Positions 41,640-52,817 of a stretch of DNA of 64,000 nucleotides are shown here, one piece after another (within the stretch, counting starts at the first letter, position 1; the number at the start of each line of letters is the position of its first letter). The notes under the pieces were generated by a model. That model saw only the letters and a program-made list of their open reading frames with translations, made no database searches and was not told the DNA's origin. The translations under genes were made by a program, and so were the position numbers. The stretch is from assembly GCA_951640165.1 (NCBI GenBank), contig OX621242.1, forward strand, positions 16,361,501 through 16,425,500, given 5' to 3'. Origin of the DNA: Pseudoips prasinana (Eukaryota > Arthropoda > Insecta > Lepidoptera > Nolidae).

Positions 41640-42959
41640 TCACGACAAATGGTCATACGCCCCAGTACGGGTTTATTGAACTACTCCGTTAATAGGTACA
41701 TATTATATGCTGACGAATATGTTAACCAACGGTGTTGAACAGAGAAGGAAGATTACTGCATTGCCTATAAGAAAAACGAGATAAATGACTGAGTAATATG
41801 CATCCTTATACAGTGCAACCTATTTATTGACGTATTCTATAACCATAATAAAAGACATGACTATTTTCTAAAGTTTAGTATAGTGCGACAAGGATATTTA
41901 TGAACGTGGCTCAAAGTGGAACTAACGCCGCCATCTCTTAAAGTGTCTTTTTGACAGTTCTGCCACAGCTTGCTTTGCCGATTGTTGTTTCTAAGTTTAT
42001 TTTATTAATCTAGAATTATTATTATATTTATTATTGTATTATTTGGTTTAAAAGACTAGCAATTTGCTAAAAGTGATAGAAAGTGTTGTCAGGGAAATAG
42101 TCCTAAAGGTTAAGGAGTTTTTCATGAAAGAAAAATACGATGTAGGCCCGATAATTCCATTTGAAAAAGTTAACGAGCGAGTTGCCGCGATACGTAAAAG
42201 TTACCATGCTTAATTTTTAAATCGCACCCGTGTATTAATTTTTCAATCACTCAGACTCTCTAGTACACGGAGTGTATGAAAAATTAGATATAACATTTAA
42301 TTTAGGTACCTATGATTTAGCTAGGTGATATTAGTTCTTGTCAAGCTTATATATAGGTTGAATAATCGAATTTTAAAGGTTTACATACTATTCCGCGCTC
42401 GTAGGTTCTGCACATTAAAACTCCCGGGATGTTTTCCACACACAATATTTAATCGAACAAAGTAACGTTCTCCTCTACCGTCGTACAAAGAATGCCCCTT
42501 TAATAATTTTCCTACCCTATTTGTATTATTATCAGTGGCAACCATTTGAAAGTTGTAAGATGTAAAATTATTAAAGAATTATTATAGTAATGAATAAAAT
42601 GATTATCATTTTATTAATTTCTACACTAATTAAATAAATAAACACAATGTAAATATATTATTATAACATAGCAGCTACGTCATAACCGTTGCGCGGCTAT
42701 TGAGTACTTGATAACAATATAATTAACTATACATCTCATCGGAATGTCTATATTAAGGTAAGAATTCCATATTATTATTATGACGGATCTTGACGGTCGC
42801 GCTTTAATACTACCACCGGATCCAATGCGCCCCAACTGAGAAGACCCAGCGCAACTAACTCAGCGGGTTCATCTACTACCGGTTCTACTACACGACGCAG
42901 TCATTAGTAGGGTAAGGTTATGGGTCATGATGAGTACTATAAGCATGTAGTGCCTATTA
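41640..42959. other. Mostly unrecognised; possible retroposon end near 42800-42890
   Basis: 'caactgagaagacccagcgc' and 'aactaactcagcgggttcat' resemble a repeat I recall from other lepidopterans. Nothing else is supported. Confidence 0.3.
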
Positions 42960-42999
42960 TAGGCACCGGGGGCTCCCCCCATCAGGCGCCAAGAGTACA
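42960..42999 (-). repeat. Repeat X scrap
   Basis: 'ccgggggctccccccatcag' plus 'gcgccaagag' is the inverse of the 'cttggcgcctggtggggg' segment of repeat X. Confidence 0.5.
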
Positions 43000-43339
43000 G
43001 AGAGTCAGAGTACAGTATTAGTCGTACATCGCTGCATCGGTTTCGAGCGCATATTGTGTTCCCAAATGATCAAAATGGATCATACGTTGTGGAATGATAT
43101 ACATACCTAGATATTTCATTTGTTGACTGTACTCATAAGTCACCCATAGGCATAAACTAGCTAGCCTGTAAGGCCCAGAATTCGCGCAATGATCTCGCTC
43201 GCTCAAGTATTGTTTTTAGGATATAAAAATATTGTGCTCACTCGAACTTCAGCCTCATTTGAGAAATTAAAAAATTACGCGATTAAAATTTTACCCTTAA
43301 ATATTTATTTTATTTTGTTTTTTAGTACTTGTTATTATA

Positions 43340-43492
43340 GCGGCAACAGAAATACATCATCTGTGAAAATTTCAACTTTCTAAGTATTACGGTTCATGAG
43401 TTACAGCCTGGTGACAGACGGACAGGCAGACAGACTGCGAAGTCTTAGTAATAGGGTCCCGTTTTACCCTTTGGGTACGGAGCCCTAAAAAC
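43340..43492 (+). mobile_element. MITE tail related to the 34809 type
   Basis: 'gacagacggacaggcagaca', 'gtcttagtaatagggtcccg' and 'tttgggtacggagccctaaa' have the same layout as the end of 34809-35406 but a different sequence. The 5' limit is not defined. Confidence 0.5.
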
Positions 43493-43609
43493 AGTGTTTC
43501 CTATTAATTTTGGTTGGTCCATAAAATAAAAAACGTAAACTAGTCCCGAAACTTTTTTAATTTAAACCTCAATAAAAGACCGTAGCACATTTTTAAATAT
43601 TATAATAAC

Positions 43610-43855
43610 AAATATCTTCGCACAACTTACATCATGCTATCTGATCCCAAACTAGGCAGAGCCTATTATTATCGCAACCAGACAACTCATAAACATACTT
43701 ATATATTTCTAAAAAATACATATTGCAGATAAATTACAACCAGAGACAGGAAAAACAATCGTGTTCATCACACAAAGATTTGTCCCGGGTGGGAATCGAA
43801 CCCACGACCTCTGGCTTAGCAGTCAGGGTCACTAACCACTAAAATACGGGCCAGT
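43610..43855 (-). repeat. SINE family B copy
   Basis: Plus-strand words 'catcatgctatctgatccca', 'accagagacaggaaaaaca', 'gtcccgggtgggaatcgaac' and 'ccacgacctctggc'. The body is diverged. Confidence 0.65.
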
Positions 43856-44239
43856 CTGTAAAAATGTGTATATTTTAATTTGATACTCTATAAATATCCA
43901 AATAAGAGAGCGAGACAGTAACGCACTGAAGTCTGGGCCTTAAATACGTTACAGTATAATTCATAACTGTCAGGCGCTTACAAGCGATTTACAAAATGTA
44001 ATAAACGAGTGGGAATGTCAACCGCAACTACTAGCATAGTGAAATAAATGAACTCGTTTCTACTGCGAGCTTCACAGCAACTTATCTTCAAGAAATTATT
44101 AAGATTGGCACATTGTTTTGACAACAAAGTCTAGTCAAGCCTCTATTTGGTTGATAGGTGACTTTACTTTGCTCAAACTTATGAAATTAAAGTTACAAAT
44201 TTATATCTTAATTACTCAGATGTAGGTAATACCTTAATT
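43856..44239. other. No recognisable feature
   Basis: Spacer between two SINE-B copies of opposite orientation. Confidence 0.4.
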
Positions 44240-44496
44240 CGGCCTGTTGGCGTGGTTGGTAGATACGCTGCCTTTCACGCCGGAGTTAGTAGGTTCGATT
44301 CGCACCCGGGACAAATATTTGTGTGCATGTCTGTTTGTCCTGAGTCTGGGTGTAAATTATCTATTTAAGTATGTATTTACAAAAGAAAAATAGTGTATGT
44401 AGTATATCAGTTATCTGGTTTCCATAGTACAAGCTCTGCTTAGTTTGGGATCAGATGACCGTGTGTGAATAATATCCCAGGATATTATTATTATTA
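44240..44496 (+). repeat. SINE family B copy, nearly full length
   Basis: It has the head 'ctgttggcgtggttggtag', the B box 'aggttcgattcgcacccggg', the body 'ctatttaagtatgtatttac', the tail 'agctctgcttagtttgggat' and (ATT)n. It is very close to 55151-55412. Confidence 0.8.
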
Positions 44497-45177
44497 CTTG
44501 TTAGAAATAAATAGAAAGAAACGTTTCAAGAGTATGCTTAAAAAAACATGGTCTGGTCTTTATTATATCAAACTGAAATATTAGTCTGTTCGGTAACCTC
44601 AAGTTCATAAAGAATTACAGAAAACATTTTCATAAAGTTGGTCAGTATTGAATCAAAATTACTTTTAGTCACTATTTTCCTAGCTATGTTTGTTAGTGAT
44701 TAATGTTTTGAATAAACTATTTTACCCTTTTCTTTACACTTGATGCAACTTTAACACTATTGTGCCCTTATATACATATAAAGCAAAGATAAAATAGTGT
44801 AAAATTTGGAGTTCTGTTGAATAACAGAGGTCGAAATTCTTATGGCTATAATAATTATCCCAGAATAGCCTAAGTAGTATTATTTAGATTTAAGGATACA
44901 GTAATTATTTAGTAAATTTATTATTTTTATTATATCTATTTTTACAAATGCACAGCTCGCGGGGTTAAGTTTTATACCAAGAAAATTTAGGGTTTATGGT
45001 TTTTAACATTTTCATATTTTAGTATCAAAAGCCTTCAGTTCCAGAATGCAAAATAGTTAACATGCCATCTAACGCAGCAAACATCTTTTTGAGAGCCAAT
45101 GTTTAGTTTCACCGCCATAATAGCTTGAATTTTTAAAAACAACTACAAATGATGTGTTTTTTTCATTTGTGGACCGT
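44497..45177. other. No recognisable feature
   Basis: AT-rich sequence up to the RTE target duplication. Confidence 0.4.
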
Positions 45178-45374
45178 AATTAATAAAGCTGCTGTGTGGT
45201 GACGGCCTAAGAATATCACCACCCCCTCTCATCCCGTGGGGGGACGTAAAAGTCGTCCCGAGGGAAATATATACACCAGAGAACGGGCAGCAGCGTTCTC
45301 CTGAGTACCATGTTCACCTTACTGCGATCGCCAACCCGTCTGCCAAGCGTGGCGATTGTGGCAAATCCCCTCAA

Positions 45375-46193
45375 ATGATGGACACAACTAAACCGCGGCC
45401 CCCAGTCCCCGGCAGCCCTGCTATTCCCAGCCGTGGTAACAGCCGTGGTTACGGCAGGGCAGGGGGTGCTAAGAATCCCCGGCAGATTCCACGTTACCAA
45501 AAACGACGACCTCTGGCCCTGGCAACGTTTAACACACGAACACTGCGGTCCGACGAGAAGATAACCGAACTGGAGGAAGAACTGAGCAGGTTACATTGGG
45601 ATATTGTAGGATTATCTGAAGTCCGAAGAGAGGGGGAGGACTCGATAATACTGAAATCCGGAAACCTGCTCTATTACCGGGAGGGTGACCAACTATCCCA
45701 AGGTGGTGTCGGGTTCATAGTCCACAAGTCCCTCGTGAACAACGTAGTGAAAATCGAGAGTGTGTCGACGAGGGTTGCGTACCTTATACTCAGAATCACC
45801 AGGCGGTATTTGCTGAAGGTTATACAGGTATACGCATCTACTTCGACATACTCCGATGATGCAGTCGAGGTCATGTATGAGGACATTTCCAGAGCCATAC
45901 ATACCTCGAACTCTTATTTCACTGTGGTCATGGGGGACTTCAACGCGAAGCTGGGCAAACGAATCGGTGATGAGCTGAAAGTGGGGCAATTTGGAACCGG
46001 GGATCGGAACCCCCGAGGCCAGATGTTGGCTGACTTCATGGAGAAGGAGGGTCTCTTTATGATGAATTCCTTCTTCAGGAAGCCGGCACATCGTAAATGG
46101 ACCTGGGTGAGCCCCGATGGGAAAACTAGAAACGAGATAGACTTCATCCTGTCGACGAGGAGACAAGTATTCAATGATGTCTGCGGTCTGTGA
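45375..46193 (+). CDS. RTE ORF, apurinic-type endonuclease domain (upstream of the frame break)
   Basis: 272 codons. After a Pro/Arg/Gly-rich leader come the APE-like endonuclease motifs: LATFNTRTL (metal-binding Asn region), GLSEVRREG (catalytic Glu), VVMGDFNAKLG (GDFN) and TRNEIDFIL. The last motif, SDH (GSDHRLVRG), is displaced to the next frame by a local insertion after VFNDV. The enzyme nicks chromosomal DNA to prime reverse transcription. In an undamaged element it would be the N-terminal third of one ~990-residue protein with the following RT. Confidence 0.92.
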   Translation: MMDTTKPRPPVPGSPAIPSRGNSRGYGRAGGAKNPRQIPRYQKRRPLALATFNTRTLRSDEKITELEEELSRLHWDIVGLSEVRREGEDSIILKSGNLLYYREGDQLSQGGVGFIVHKSLVNNVVKIESVSTRVAYLILRITRRYLLKVIQVYASTSTYSDDAVEVMYEDISRAIHTSNSYFTVVMGDFNAKLGKRIGDELKVGQFGTGDRNPRGQMLADFMEKEGLFMMNSFFRKPAHRKWTWVSPDGKTRNEIDFILSTRRQVFNDVCGL

Positions 46194-48352
46194 TCAATGC
46201 GGTTAAGACCGGGAGCGATCACAGACTGGTCAGAGGCTCATTGAACCTAAATGTCAAACTCGAGAGGTCCCGACTGATGAAGTCTACGCTCCTTCCCATA
46301 CCGTTCCACCTCCAAAACCCCGAACCCTTTCAACTCGAACTTCAGAACCGATTCGAATGCCTAGCAGACTGTGAAGAAGTGGATACATACCACGACAGGT
46401 TCGTGGAAGCTGTCCATACGGCCGGGTCTAACTTCTACAAAACCCGCCGTACAAATGGAACCAAAAAGATCTCCGACCATACCCTACAGCTTATGGAAGA
46501 AAGGCGGAAAATGATTCTAACATCCTCATGTGATGCTGCCAGATACAGGCAGCTCAACAGACAAATCTCAAAGACTCTGACTCGCGACACACGCCAATTT
46601 AATACTATTAGTATTAAAGAGGCCATCGAGCGGAATAGAGGCTCTAGAGTGTTCGCAAGAGATTTGTCTATTGGGCAAAGCCAACTGACGAAGCTGAAGA
46701 CTGAGGATGGTAGAATCGTCACGTCAAAACCAGAGTTGCTAGGTGAGATCGAGAAGTTCTACGGACAGTTATACACGACAACGCGACTACCTGTCAATAG
46801 TCATGCCGATCCAAGAGCAAGACTAACCCGACACTACACCCAAGATATCCCGGACGTCAGCCTGTACGAGATTAGAATGGCTCTCAAACAACTAAAAAAC
46901 AACAAGGCGCCGGGTGATGATGGAGTTACAGCTGAGCTTCTGAAGGCGGGTGGTACACCGATCCTACGGGCCCTTCAGAAGTTATTCAACTCCGTCATAC
47001 TCGAAGGTCAAATGCCAAAAGCATGGCACAGGAGTGTGGTGGTGCTTTTCTTCAAAAAGGGTGATAAAACCCTATTGAAGAATTACAGACCCATCTCACT
47101 GCTGAGCCATGTTTACAAGTTGTTTTCGAGAGTCATTACGAATCGTCTCGCACGAAGGTTTGACGACTTCCAGCCTCCCGAACAAGCCGGATTCCGAAAA
47201 GGCTACAGTACCATAGACCACATACATACGCTGCGGCAAGTTATACAGAAGACAGAGGAGTATAACCAGCCATTATGCTTAGCGTTTGTGGACTATGAGA
47301 AAGCCTTTGATTCTATCGAAACATGGGCCGTGCTGAGGTCTCTTCAAAGGTGCCAAATTGACTATCGGTATGTCCAGGTGTTAAAGTGTTTGTACGAAAA
47401 CGCCACCATGTCAATCCGACTTCAGGACCAGAACTCGAAACCTATCCAATTGCAGCGAGGCGTGAGACAGGGAGACGTCATATCTCCGAAACTGTTCACG
47501 GCTGCATTGGAAGATGTTTTCAAGCTTCTGGACTGGGAAGGCTTTGGCATCAATGTCAATGGCGAGTACATCACCCACCTTAGATTTGCCGACGACATAG
47601 TAGTCATGGCTGAGACCCTTGACGACCTCGGTACAATGCTCGATGGCCTCAGTAGAGTCTCTCAACAAGTGGGTCTGAAAATGAACATGGATAAGACGAA
47701 AATCATGTCGAACATCCATGTTGCACCCACTCTAGTTAAGGTTGGAGACTCTGCACTCGAAGTTGTTGAGAACTATATTTACCTAGGACATACCATCCAA
47801 CTAGGTAGGTCCAACTTCGAGAAGGAGGTCAATCGTAGAATCCAACTCGGCTGGGCAGCGTTCGGGAAGCTACGTAATATCTTCTCGTCCCAAATACCGC
47901 AGTGTCTCAAGTCGAAAGTCTTCGACCAGTGTGTGTTGCCAGTGATGACTTATGGAGCAGAGACGTGGTCGCTCACTATGGGCCTTATCAGGCGGCTCAA
48001 GGTCACACAAAGAGCAATGGAAAGGGCTATGCTTGGAGTTTCCCTGCGAGATCGAATAAGAAATGCTGAGATCCGCAGGCGAACTAAAGTAGCCGACATA
48101 GCCCAAAGAATTGCCAAACTGAAGTGGCAGTGGGCGGGGCACATAGCTCGTAGAACTGACGGCCGATGGGGCAGAAAGGTTCTCGAGTGGCGACCACGAA
48201 CCGGAAGACGCAGCGTGGGCAGGCCTCCTACACGGTGGACCGACGATGTTGTGCGGGTCGCGGGAAGCCGCTGGGTGCGGGCAGCGCAGGACCGGCTATT
48301 GTGGAGATCCTTGGGGGAGGCCTTTGTCCAGCAGTGGACGTCTTTCGGCTGA
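46190..48352 (+). CDS. RTE ORF, reverse transcriptase domain
   Basis: 720 codons, in a +2 shifted frame from the endonuclease. It begins with the SDH end of the endonuclease (NAVKTGSDHRLVRG), then NNKAPGDDGVTAELLKAGG, RT motifs LKNYRPISLLSHVYKL, AFVDYEKAFDSIE, GVRQGDVISPKLF and the catalytic FADD (LRFADDIVVMAE, near 47585). A thumb follows, then the C-terminal AKLKWQWAGHIARRTDGRWG, RRSVGRPPTRW and VAGSRWVRAAQDR, typical of RTE. The palm motifs are all intact and there are no internal stops. The methionine here is not the natural start. Confidence 0.93.
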   Translation: MINAVKTGSDHRLVRGSLNLNVKLERSRLMKSTLLPIPFHLQNPEPFQLELQNRFECLADCEEVDTYHDRFVEAVHTAGSNFYKTRRTNGTKKISDHTLQLMEERRKMILTSSCDAARYRQLNRQISKTLTRDTRQFNTISIKEAIERNRGSRVFARDLSIGQSQLTKLKTEDGRIVTSKPELLGEIEKFYGQLYTTTRLPVNSHADPRARLTRHYTQDIPDVSLYEIRMALKQLKNNKAPGDDGVTAELLKAGGTPILRALQKLFNSVILEGQMPKAWHRSVVVLFFKKGDKTLLKNYRPISLLSHVYKLFSRVITNRLARRFDDFQPPEQAGFRKGYSTIDHIHTLRQVIQKTEEYNQPLCLAFVDYEKAFDSIETWAVLRSLQRCQIDYRYVQVLKCLYENATMSIRLQDQNSKPIQLQRGVRQGDVISPKLFTAALEDVFKLLDWEGFGINVNGEYITHLRFADDIVVMAETLDDLGTMLDGLSRVSQQVGLKMNMDKTKIMSNIHVAPTLVKVGDSALEVVENYIYLGHTIQLGRSNFEKEVNRRIQLGWAAFGKLRNIFSSQIPQCLKSKVFDQCVLPVMTYGAETWSLTMGLIRRLKVTQRAMERAMLGVSLRDRIRNAEIRRRTKVADIAQRIAKLKWQWAGHIARRTDGRWGRKVLEWRPRTGRRSVGRPPTRWTDDVVRVAGSRWVRAAQDRLLWRSLGEAFVQQWTSFG

Positions 48353-48390
48353 TATGATGATGATGATGAATTAATAAAGCATAATATTTT

Positions 48391-48493
48391 GGAAACAGCT
48401 GGATGCGAATAGCGCAAGACCGGCAATTGTGGAGATCTTTGGGGGAGGCCTTTGTCCAGCAGTGGACGTCTTTCGGCTGATATGATGATGATG
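48391..48493 (+). mobile_element. Tail-only RTE insertion with its own target duplication
   Basis: About 100 bp of RTE 3' end ('cagctggatgcgaatagcgc' to 'ctgatatgatgatgatg') is flanked by AATATTTT (48383-48390, 48494-48501). It lies 10 bp beyond the duplication of the larger RTE copy and is a separate insertion. Confidence 0.8.
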
Positions 48494-48501
48494 AATATTT
48501 T

Positions 48502-49569
48502 TTATATTAAAAACTATATACAGGTTTGATAATTTAAAAACAACGTAGCATCATATGCTTAAGTTAAAGTTAATAGTGGGCATAGGATTTCTAACATAAA
48601 CCGTTTTATTCAAACAGTCCCAAACGCGCTCAATGGGATTACGGTACGGGCTGCGTACTGGCAAATGCCATGGTAGGTACCTACATACCTCTTCAATATT
48701 GTCGAAATTGTGCAGCGATGTACATTATTATTATATTATTGGATATTTTGCAATGGAGTAAAATTTTCACTTTCTAGCCTACGTAAGGTAACCATCAACC
48801 ATATCATTGAAAACAAGTTCCGTTTACGCATTTTACTGACAAGTCACGCCAAGTTAAAAGGAACCCGCCCTCAATGCAACTTACGTCTACGACCATCTGC
48901 ATTAAATAACATGTCTTAGACTCATAGGTGAATAATGCCTACATGAAGCTTGAGACCACGCGTAAATTTTCTTTTACCGGCAGTAATCATTTGTTTGCTG
49001 CAGTTTCATTCAATTTTTTTTTTGTGAATAATGGCTTAAACATTCCCTCGAAAGTAATTTTGAACGCATTACTCTGACGTCACATAAACTGCAACACAAT
49101 GCAGTTTATTAGAGACGTCGACGTGATAAGACGATAGACGAAATAAAATTAAAACTATTTAAGCATACATAGGTATATTTCGAATAGAAATTAATAAATA
49201 CAAATATTTATAAAATACTGACTTACCTAAATAGAAGCCATAAACATAAAAAGTATTATTTCATCAAATTCTCTTACTTTATGTTACAAATAAATTACTG
49301 ATGTACAGATGCCAGCACATCAAGCTAACCCAATCTGTCAAATTTCCCCAATTGAAAGTGAACCTTATGCTTTTGTAATAAAGTTGAAAATCTATAAAAG
49401 AAATTTTACAGATTGGGGTACTATATCAGTAATTTATTTATTTACCAATCGCTGTGATAAACGGATTTATATAGACTTAGAAATCTTTATCGAGTACGGA
49501 TCCTATAATTAAAGTATACATCAATTTTACAAATTTCGTAATATTCATTATATACTGAAACAAAAATAA
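48502..49569. other. No recognisable feature
   Basis: AT-rich. The ORFs at 48710 and 49309 have no motifs. 'caaacgcgctcaatgggatt' near 48624 resembles words in decayed Tc1 genes, too short to call. Confidence 0.35.
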
Positions 49570-49604
49570 ACGTCGTCGACTTATTTAATTTTACTCAATG
49601 CCTC

Positions 49605-50705
49605 TTGCGGTTATATGACAAGCATGCCCCCGTACGCCCTGTTAAGGTGAAGCACCTCCCAGCACCCTGGTTGACCAATGACCTTAAGTCAACAATGAAT
49701 AAAAAAGCAGCGGCAAAATCTAGGTATAAGGCTCGCCCTAATTCACTAAACTGGGAAAAATTTGTTATTATTCGAAATCACTGCAATAAGGTGTGTAGGA
49801 AAGCGCAACGCCAACATATCCATACCTCTGTGGAAAACGGAGACCCAGCTAAGATCTGGAAATTTCTTAGATCACTAGGAGTTGGAAAGACTCGTCAAGA
49901 AACTTTACCAAAAGACTTGAACTTTGATTTATTGAACCAACATTTCTCATCGTCGTCTGATATTAATAAGTCAGTTAAATTGAATACTTTAAGAAATCTG
50001 TCACTGCTTCCAACTCCTGATCATTCACCGTTTTTCTTTAGTCAGTTCACCGATTGTGATGTTAAGAAGAGTATTCAATCAATCACTTCTAACGCGGTTG
50101 GTAGTGATTGTGTTAGTCGTAATATGATCCTTCCTATATTAGATGAAATCCTTCCTGCTATTACCCACATTTTTAATTATTCCGTTTCCAGTGGCTCTTT
50201 TCCATCTCAATGGAAAGACTCCCAAATCACTCCGCTGCCAAAAAAATCCCATCCTCAATCCTTTTCTGAGTACCGCCCGATATCCATACTGCCCTTCCTC
50301 TCAAAAGCCCTTGAACGCCTTATCCATAACCAGCTCAACTCCTTTCTTTGTAAAAATTCTCTCCTGAATCCTTTCCAATCCGGCTTCCGTCCGGGTCATA
50401 GTACGACTACAGCGTTAGTACACATTACTGATGACATGAGATCCGGCATGGAGAATGGCAAACTCACAGTCCTCTGTCTGCTAGATTTCAGTAATGCCTT
50501 TAACACCATAGACTACGATGTATTGCTCGCCATTTTACGCTCTCTTAACATATCTCCAACGGTAATTGATTGGTTTCACAGTTACCTGTTTGGCCGACGT
50601 CAACGGATACGCATTGAAGACTCTTATTCTTCTTGGTGTAATACATCTGTTGGCGTGCCACAGGGTGGCGTTTTATCTCCTCTTTTGTTTGCAAAAATTC
50701 ATTAA
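49605..50705 (+). CDS. Non-LTR RT, palm N-terminal half (before frame break)
   Basis: 366 codons. After the linker (LYDKHAPVRPVKVKHLPAPW) come RT motifs: QWKDSQITPLPKK, YRPISILPFLSKALERLIHN, GFRPGHSTTTALVHI, LLDFSNAFNTIDYD and GVPQGGVLSPLLF. The frame is lost at AKIH*, just before the expected 'INDI' block. The protein would reverse transcribe element RNA at the target site. The frame is open above the first residue listed (FNFTQCLL), so the true start is lost by truncation. Confidence 0.88.
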   Translation: MRLYDKHAPVRPVKVKHLPAPWLTNDLKSTMNKKAAAKSRYKARPNSLNWEKFVIIRNHCNKVCRKAQRQHIHTSVENGDPAKIWKFLRSLGVGKTRQETLPKDLNFDLLNQHFSSSSDINKSVKLNTLRNLSLLPTPDHSPFFFSQFTDCDVKKSIQSITSNAVGSDCVSRNMILPILDEILPAITHIFNYSVSSGSFPSQWKDSQITPLPKKSHPQSFSEYRPISILPFLSKALERLIHNQLNSFLCKNSLLNPFQSGFRPGHSTTTALVHITDDMRSGMENGKLTVLCLLDFSNAFNTIDYDVLLAILRSLNISPTVIDWFHSYLFGRRQRIRIEDSYSSWCNTSVGVPQGGVLSPLLFAKIH

Positions 50706-51594
50706 TGCGATTTCCCATAAATTAGTTTCATACTACCACCTTTATGCAGATGATCTCCAGATCTATAGGCAAGCATCTCCCGATAACCTGCTCGAAGCTA
50801 TTTGTAACATAAACACAGATCTTGCACATATTTCTTCCTGGAGTAATAGCTATGGGCTTACCGTGAACCCGACCAAATCGCAAGCTATTGTTGTCGGCAG
50901 TACTAGAATGCGGAGTAGAGTGGACTGGTCACAAATTCCCAATATTACATTAAATAATACTGTGATACCACTGGTTCAAAAAGTTAAGAACTTGGGAATC
51001 TTAATAGACCATGATCTCTCATGGATTCCGCAATTACAGGAAGTCAGCCGTAAACTCTTTGCTTCAGCAGGGTCTTTGCGGCGTCTTCGTAATTTTTTGC
51101 CTATCACCACAAAAATTGCGCTTGCACAATATCTCCTTCTTCCTATTCTCGATTACGCCGACGCCAGCTATCTCGATTTAACCCAGGAACAACTTGACAA
51201 ACTTGAGCGTCTCCAAAATGTCTGCATTAGGTTCATATTTGGACTCCGCAAATATGACCACGTTTCAGAATTTCGTACTAAACTCAAGTGGCTTCCTATC
51301 CGCCTTCGTCGGAATGCAAATATCTTGTCTCTCTTGTACAATATTCTCTTTAATCCCTCAACGCCCTTTTATCTTAAAGAACGTTTTAAGTTCCTCAATG
51401 ACACGCATTCAAAGTCACTGAGATCATCAGAAAACCTGCAATTAAGCTTACCAACGCATTCCACCAATTTCTTCAGCAAATCATTTACAGTTCTAGCTGC
51501 TCGTCTTTGGAATGCGTTACCAGTAACAATAAGACGCGCTCAAACCTTAACTTCATTTAAAACACTTGTGTCAAAACATTATTTATCACAGTAG
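50693..51594 (+). CDS. Non-LTR RT, catalytic YADD and thumb half (after frame break)
   Basis: Continuing in the +1 frame: FINAISHKLVSYYHLYADDLQ with the catalytic YADD, LTVNPTKSQAIVVGS, VKNLGILIDHDLSW, then the C-terminal thumb (LPILDYADASYLDLTQEQ, RLWNALPVTIRRAQ) to a stop at 51594. The frame is open upstream to about 50566, but the part before 50693 is just the other frame of the preceding ORF. Apart from one indel the copy looks well preserved. Confidence 0.88.
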
Positions 51595-51721
51595 TATTCT
51601 TTATCTTGTCCACCATATAACCCTACTAGATATAATTAATATTTCCATCATAACTGGTTATATATATATTAATTCATATTTTATTTTACAGGTATTTATG
51701 TATATGTTTTATTATTATGTA

Positions 51722-51725
<4 letters not shown>

Positions 51726-51761
<36 letters not shown>

Positions 51762-51800
51762 TAGACCCCGTGGTCGTGGGTTCGATTCCCACCCGCACTT
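51726..51800 (+). repeat. (TA)n microsatellite followed by a tRNA-like B-box word
   Basis: A dinucleotide run is followed by 'ccgtggtcgtgggttcgatt' and 'cccacccgcac', identical to the head-end of SINE-B copies. There is no A box and no acceptor pairing, so it is a SINE fragment and not a tRNA gene. Confidence 0.55.
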
Positions 51801-52107
51801 AAAATTTATACAATTCATTTTAAAGATTTCTGAAACATTATTATAAGTATTTTAATTAGTGGTAGTACTACAACTAAGTAGATATCACTATTAGTGTTAA
51901 GTTACTATCACCCAAATTCTTACACCATACACTATACCCCTACTCCAAATTCCTTACAATATGGTCCAACTGAAGGTTGTCTGGAAGAGATCGCTGTAAG
52001 CGATAAGACCGCCAATTGTACCTTTCTATAATTAACTGTAACTATCATAAAATGTGTCCTGTAAATGGTGTACAATAAAGTGTATTTATCTTATCTTATC
52101 TTATCTT

Positions 52108-52817
52108 AATTTAATGTCTTCGGTCCCCTACATCGGCTGAGGGCGTCCAGAGTGAATTACCATCGTATTCTATTTCATTGCAGGCCGTGTTAATGTTATT
52201 GCTCTACCCAAACAGAATATGTTTAATAACTCCACTTTGACACTAATAACAATAGCCTTTTTTCTCCTTAGTAGTGCACCAAAATGCTCAGTAAACACAA
52301 AAATAAGTAGGAGCTTATTCATAATGTGTTACGTTGGTAACATCATGCAAACGTATAGTAATTTGATCAGAAGTACTCTCTATATTCTTGTGATAAGCAC
52401 CGTGTAAACTTACTCTTTAAATTTAGCATTATAAAGTAATGATAATATTCTAACATCCCAATCCCCTTGCAACATAACAATGTGTAAAACGTCTTAACAT
52501 TAGACACACCATAGCTGATCTAGATCCTTGTTCAGTCGAGGCAAGTTCAGTCGAGGATCACGAATGAGGAAACAATGAAGAATGACATAAAACAAAGCAG
52601 AATAAAAAATTACACCTCTTTAATATGGAGAAGATCTTCCGGCCGGACGTGGTGGTATGCCCAGCGACCGCAGTCCGACTGTTCGTGTTGAGAAACTTCA
52701 CAACATGTAAAAAGTAAAAACATTAGACACATCCCCATACCTTACGTGACCCCATACTTTATACGATAGCATGCATGTTCAGTTGAGGCTCACCAATGAG
52801 GAACCAATGAAGAATGA
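52108..52817. other. No recognisable feature
   Basis: AT-rich spacer. The 62-codon ORF at 52219 has no motif. Confidence 0.4.

Larger units (their letters stand above)
45190..48368 (+). mobile_element. RTE-type non-LTR retrotransposon with 12-bp target duplication
   Basis: AATTAATAAAGC flanks the element at 45178-45189 and 48369-48380. The 5' leader is ~95 bases shorter than in the copy at 7938-10340, so it is slightly 5'-truncated. The order is leader, endonuclease, RT, a short 3' UTR ('gtccagcagtggacgtcttt', 'cggctgatatgatgatg') and a (TGATGATG) end in place of poly-A, as in RTE elements. One small insertion near 46183-46195 breaks the single ORF. Confidence 0.93.
49570..52107 (+). mobile_element. 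Non-LTR retrotransposon (Jockey/CR1-like), 5'-truncated
   Basis: RT coding starts abruptly near 49570 with no endonuclease. The ORF ends at 51594, and a ~500 bp 3' region ends in a (TTATC)n run at 52083-52104, the likely element tail. One indel near 50690 breaks the RT. A (TA)n run and a tRNA-like word (51766-51800) sit inside the 3' region. A target duplication was not found. Confidence 0.75.

Noticed and set aside
45216..46222. Several minus-strand ORFs up to 157 codons
   Set aside because: Shadows of the plus-strand RTE endonuclease reading frame.
51766..51800. tRNA-like word
   Set aside because: Only a B-box fragment identical to SINE-B heads.
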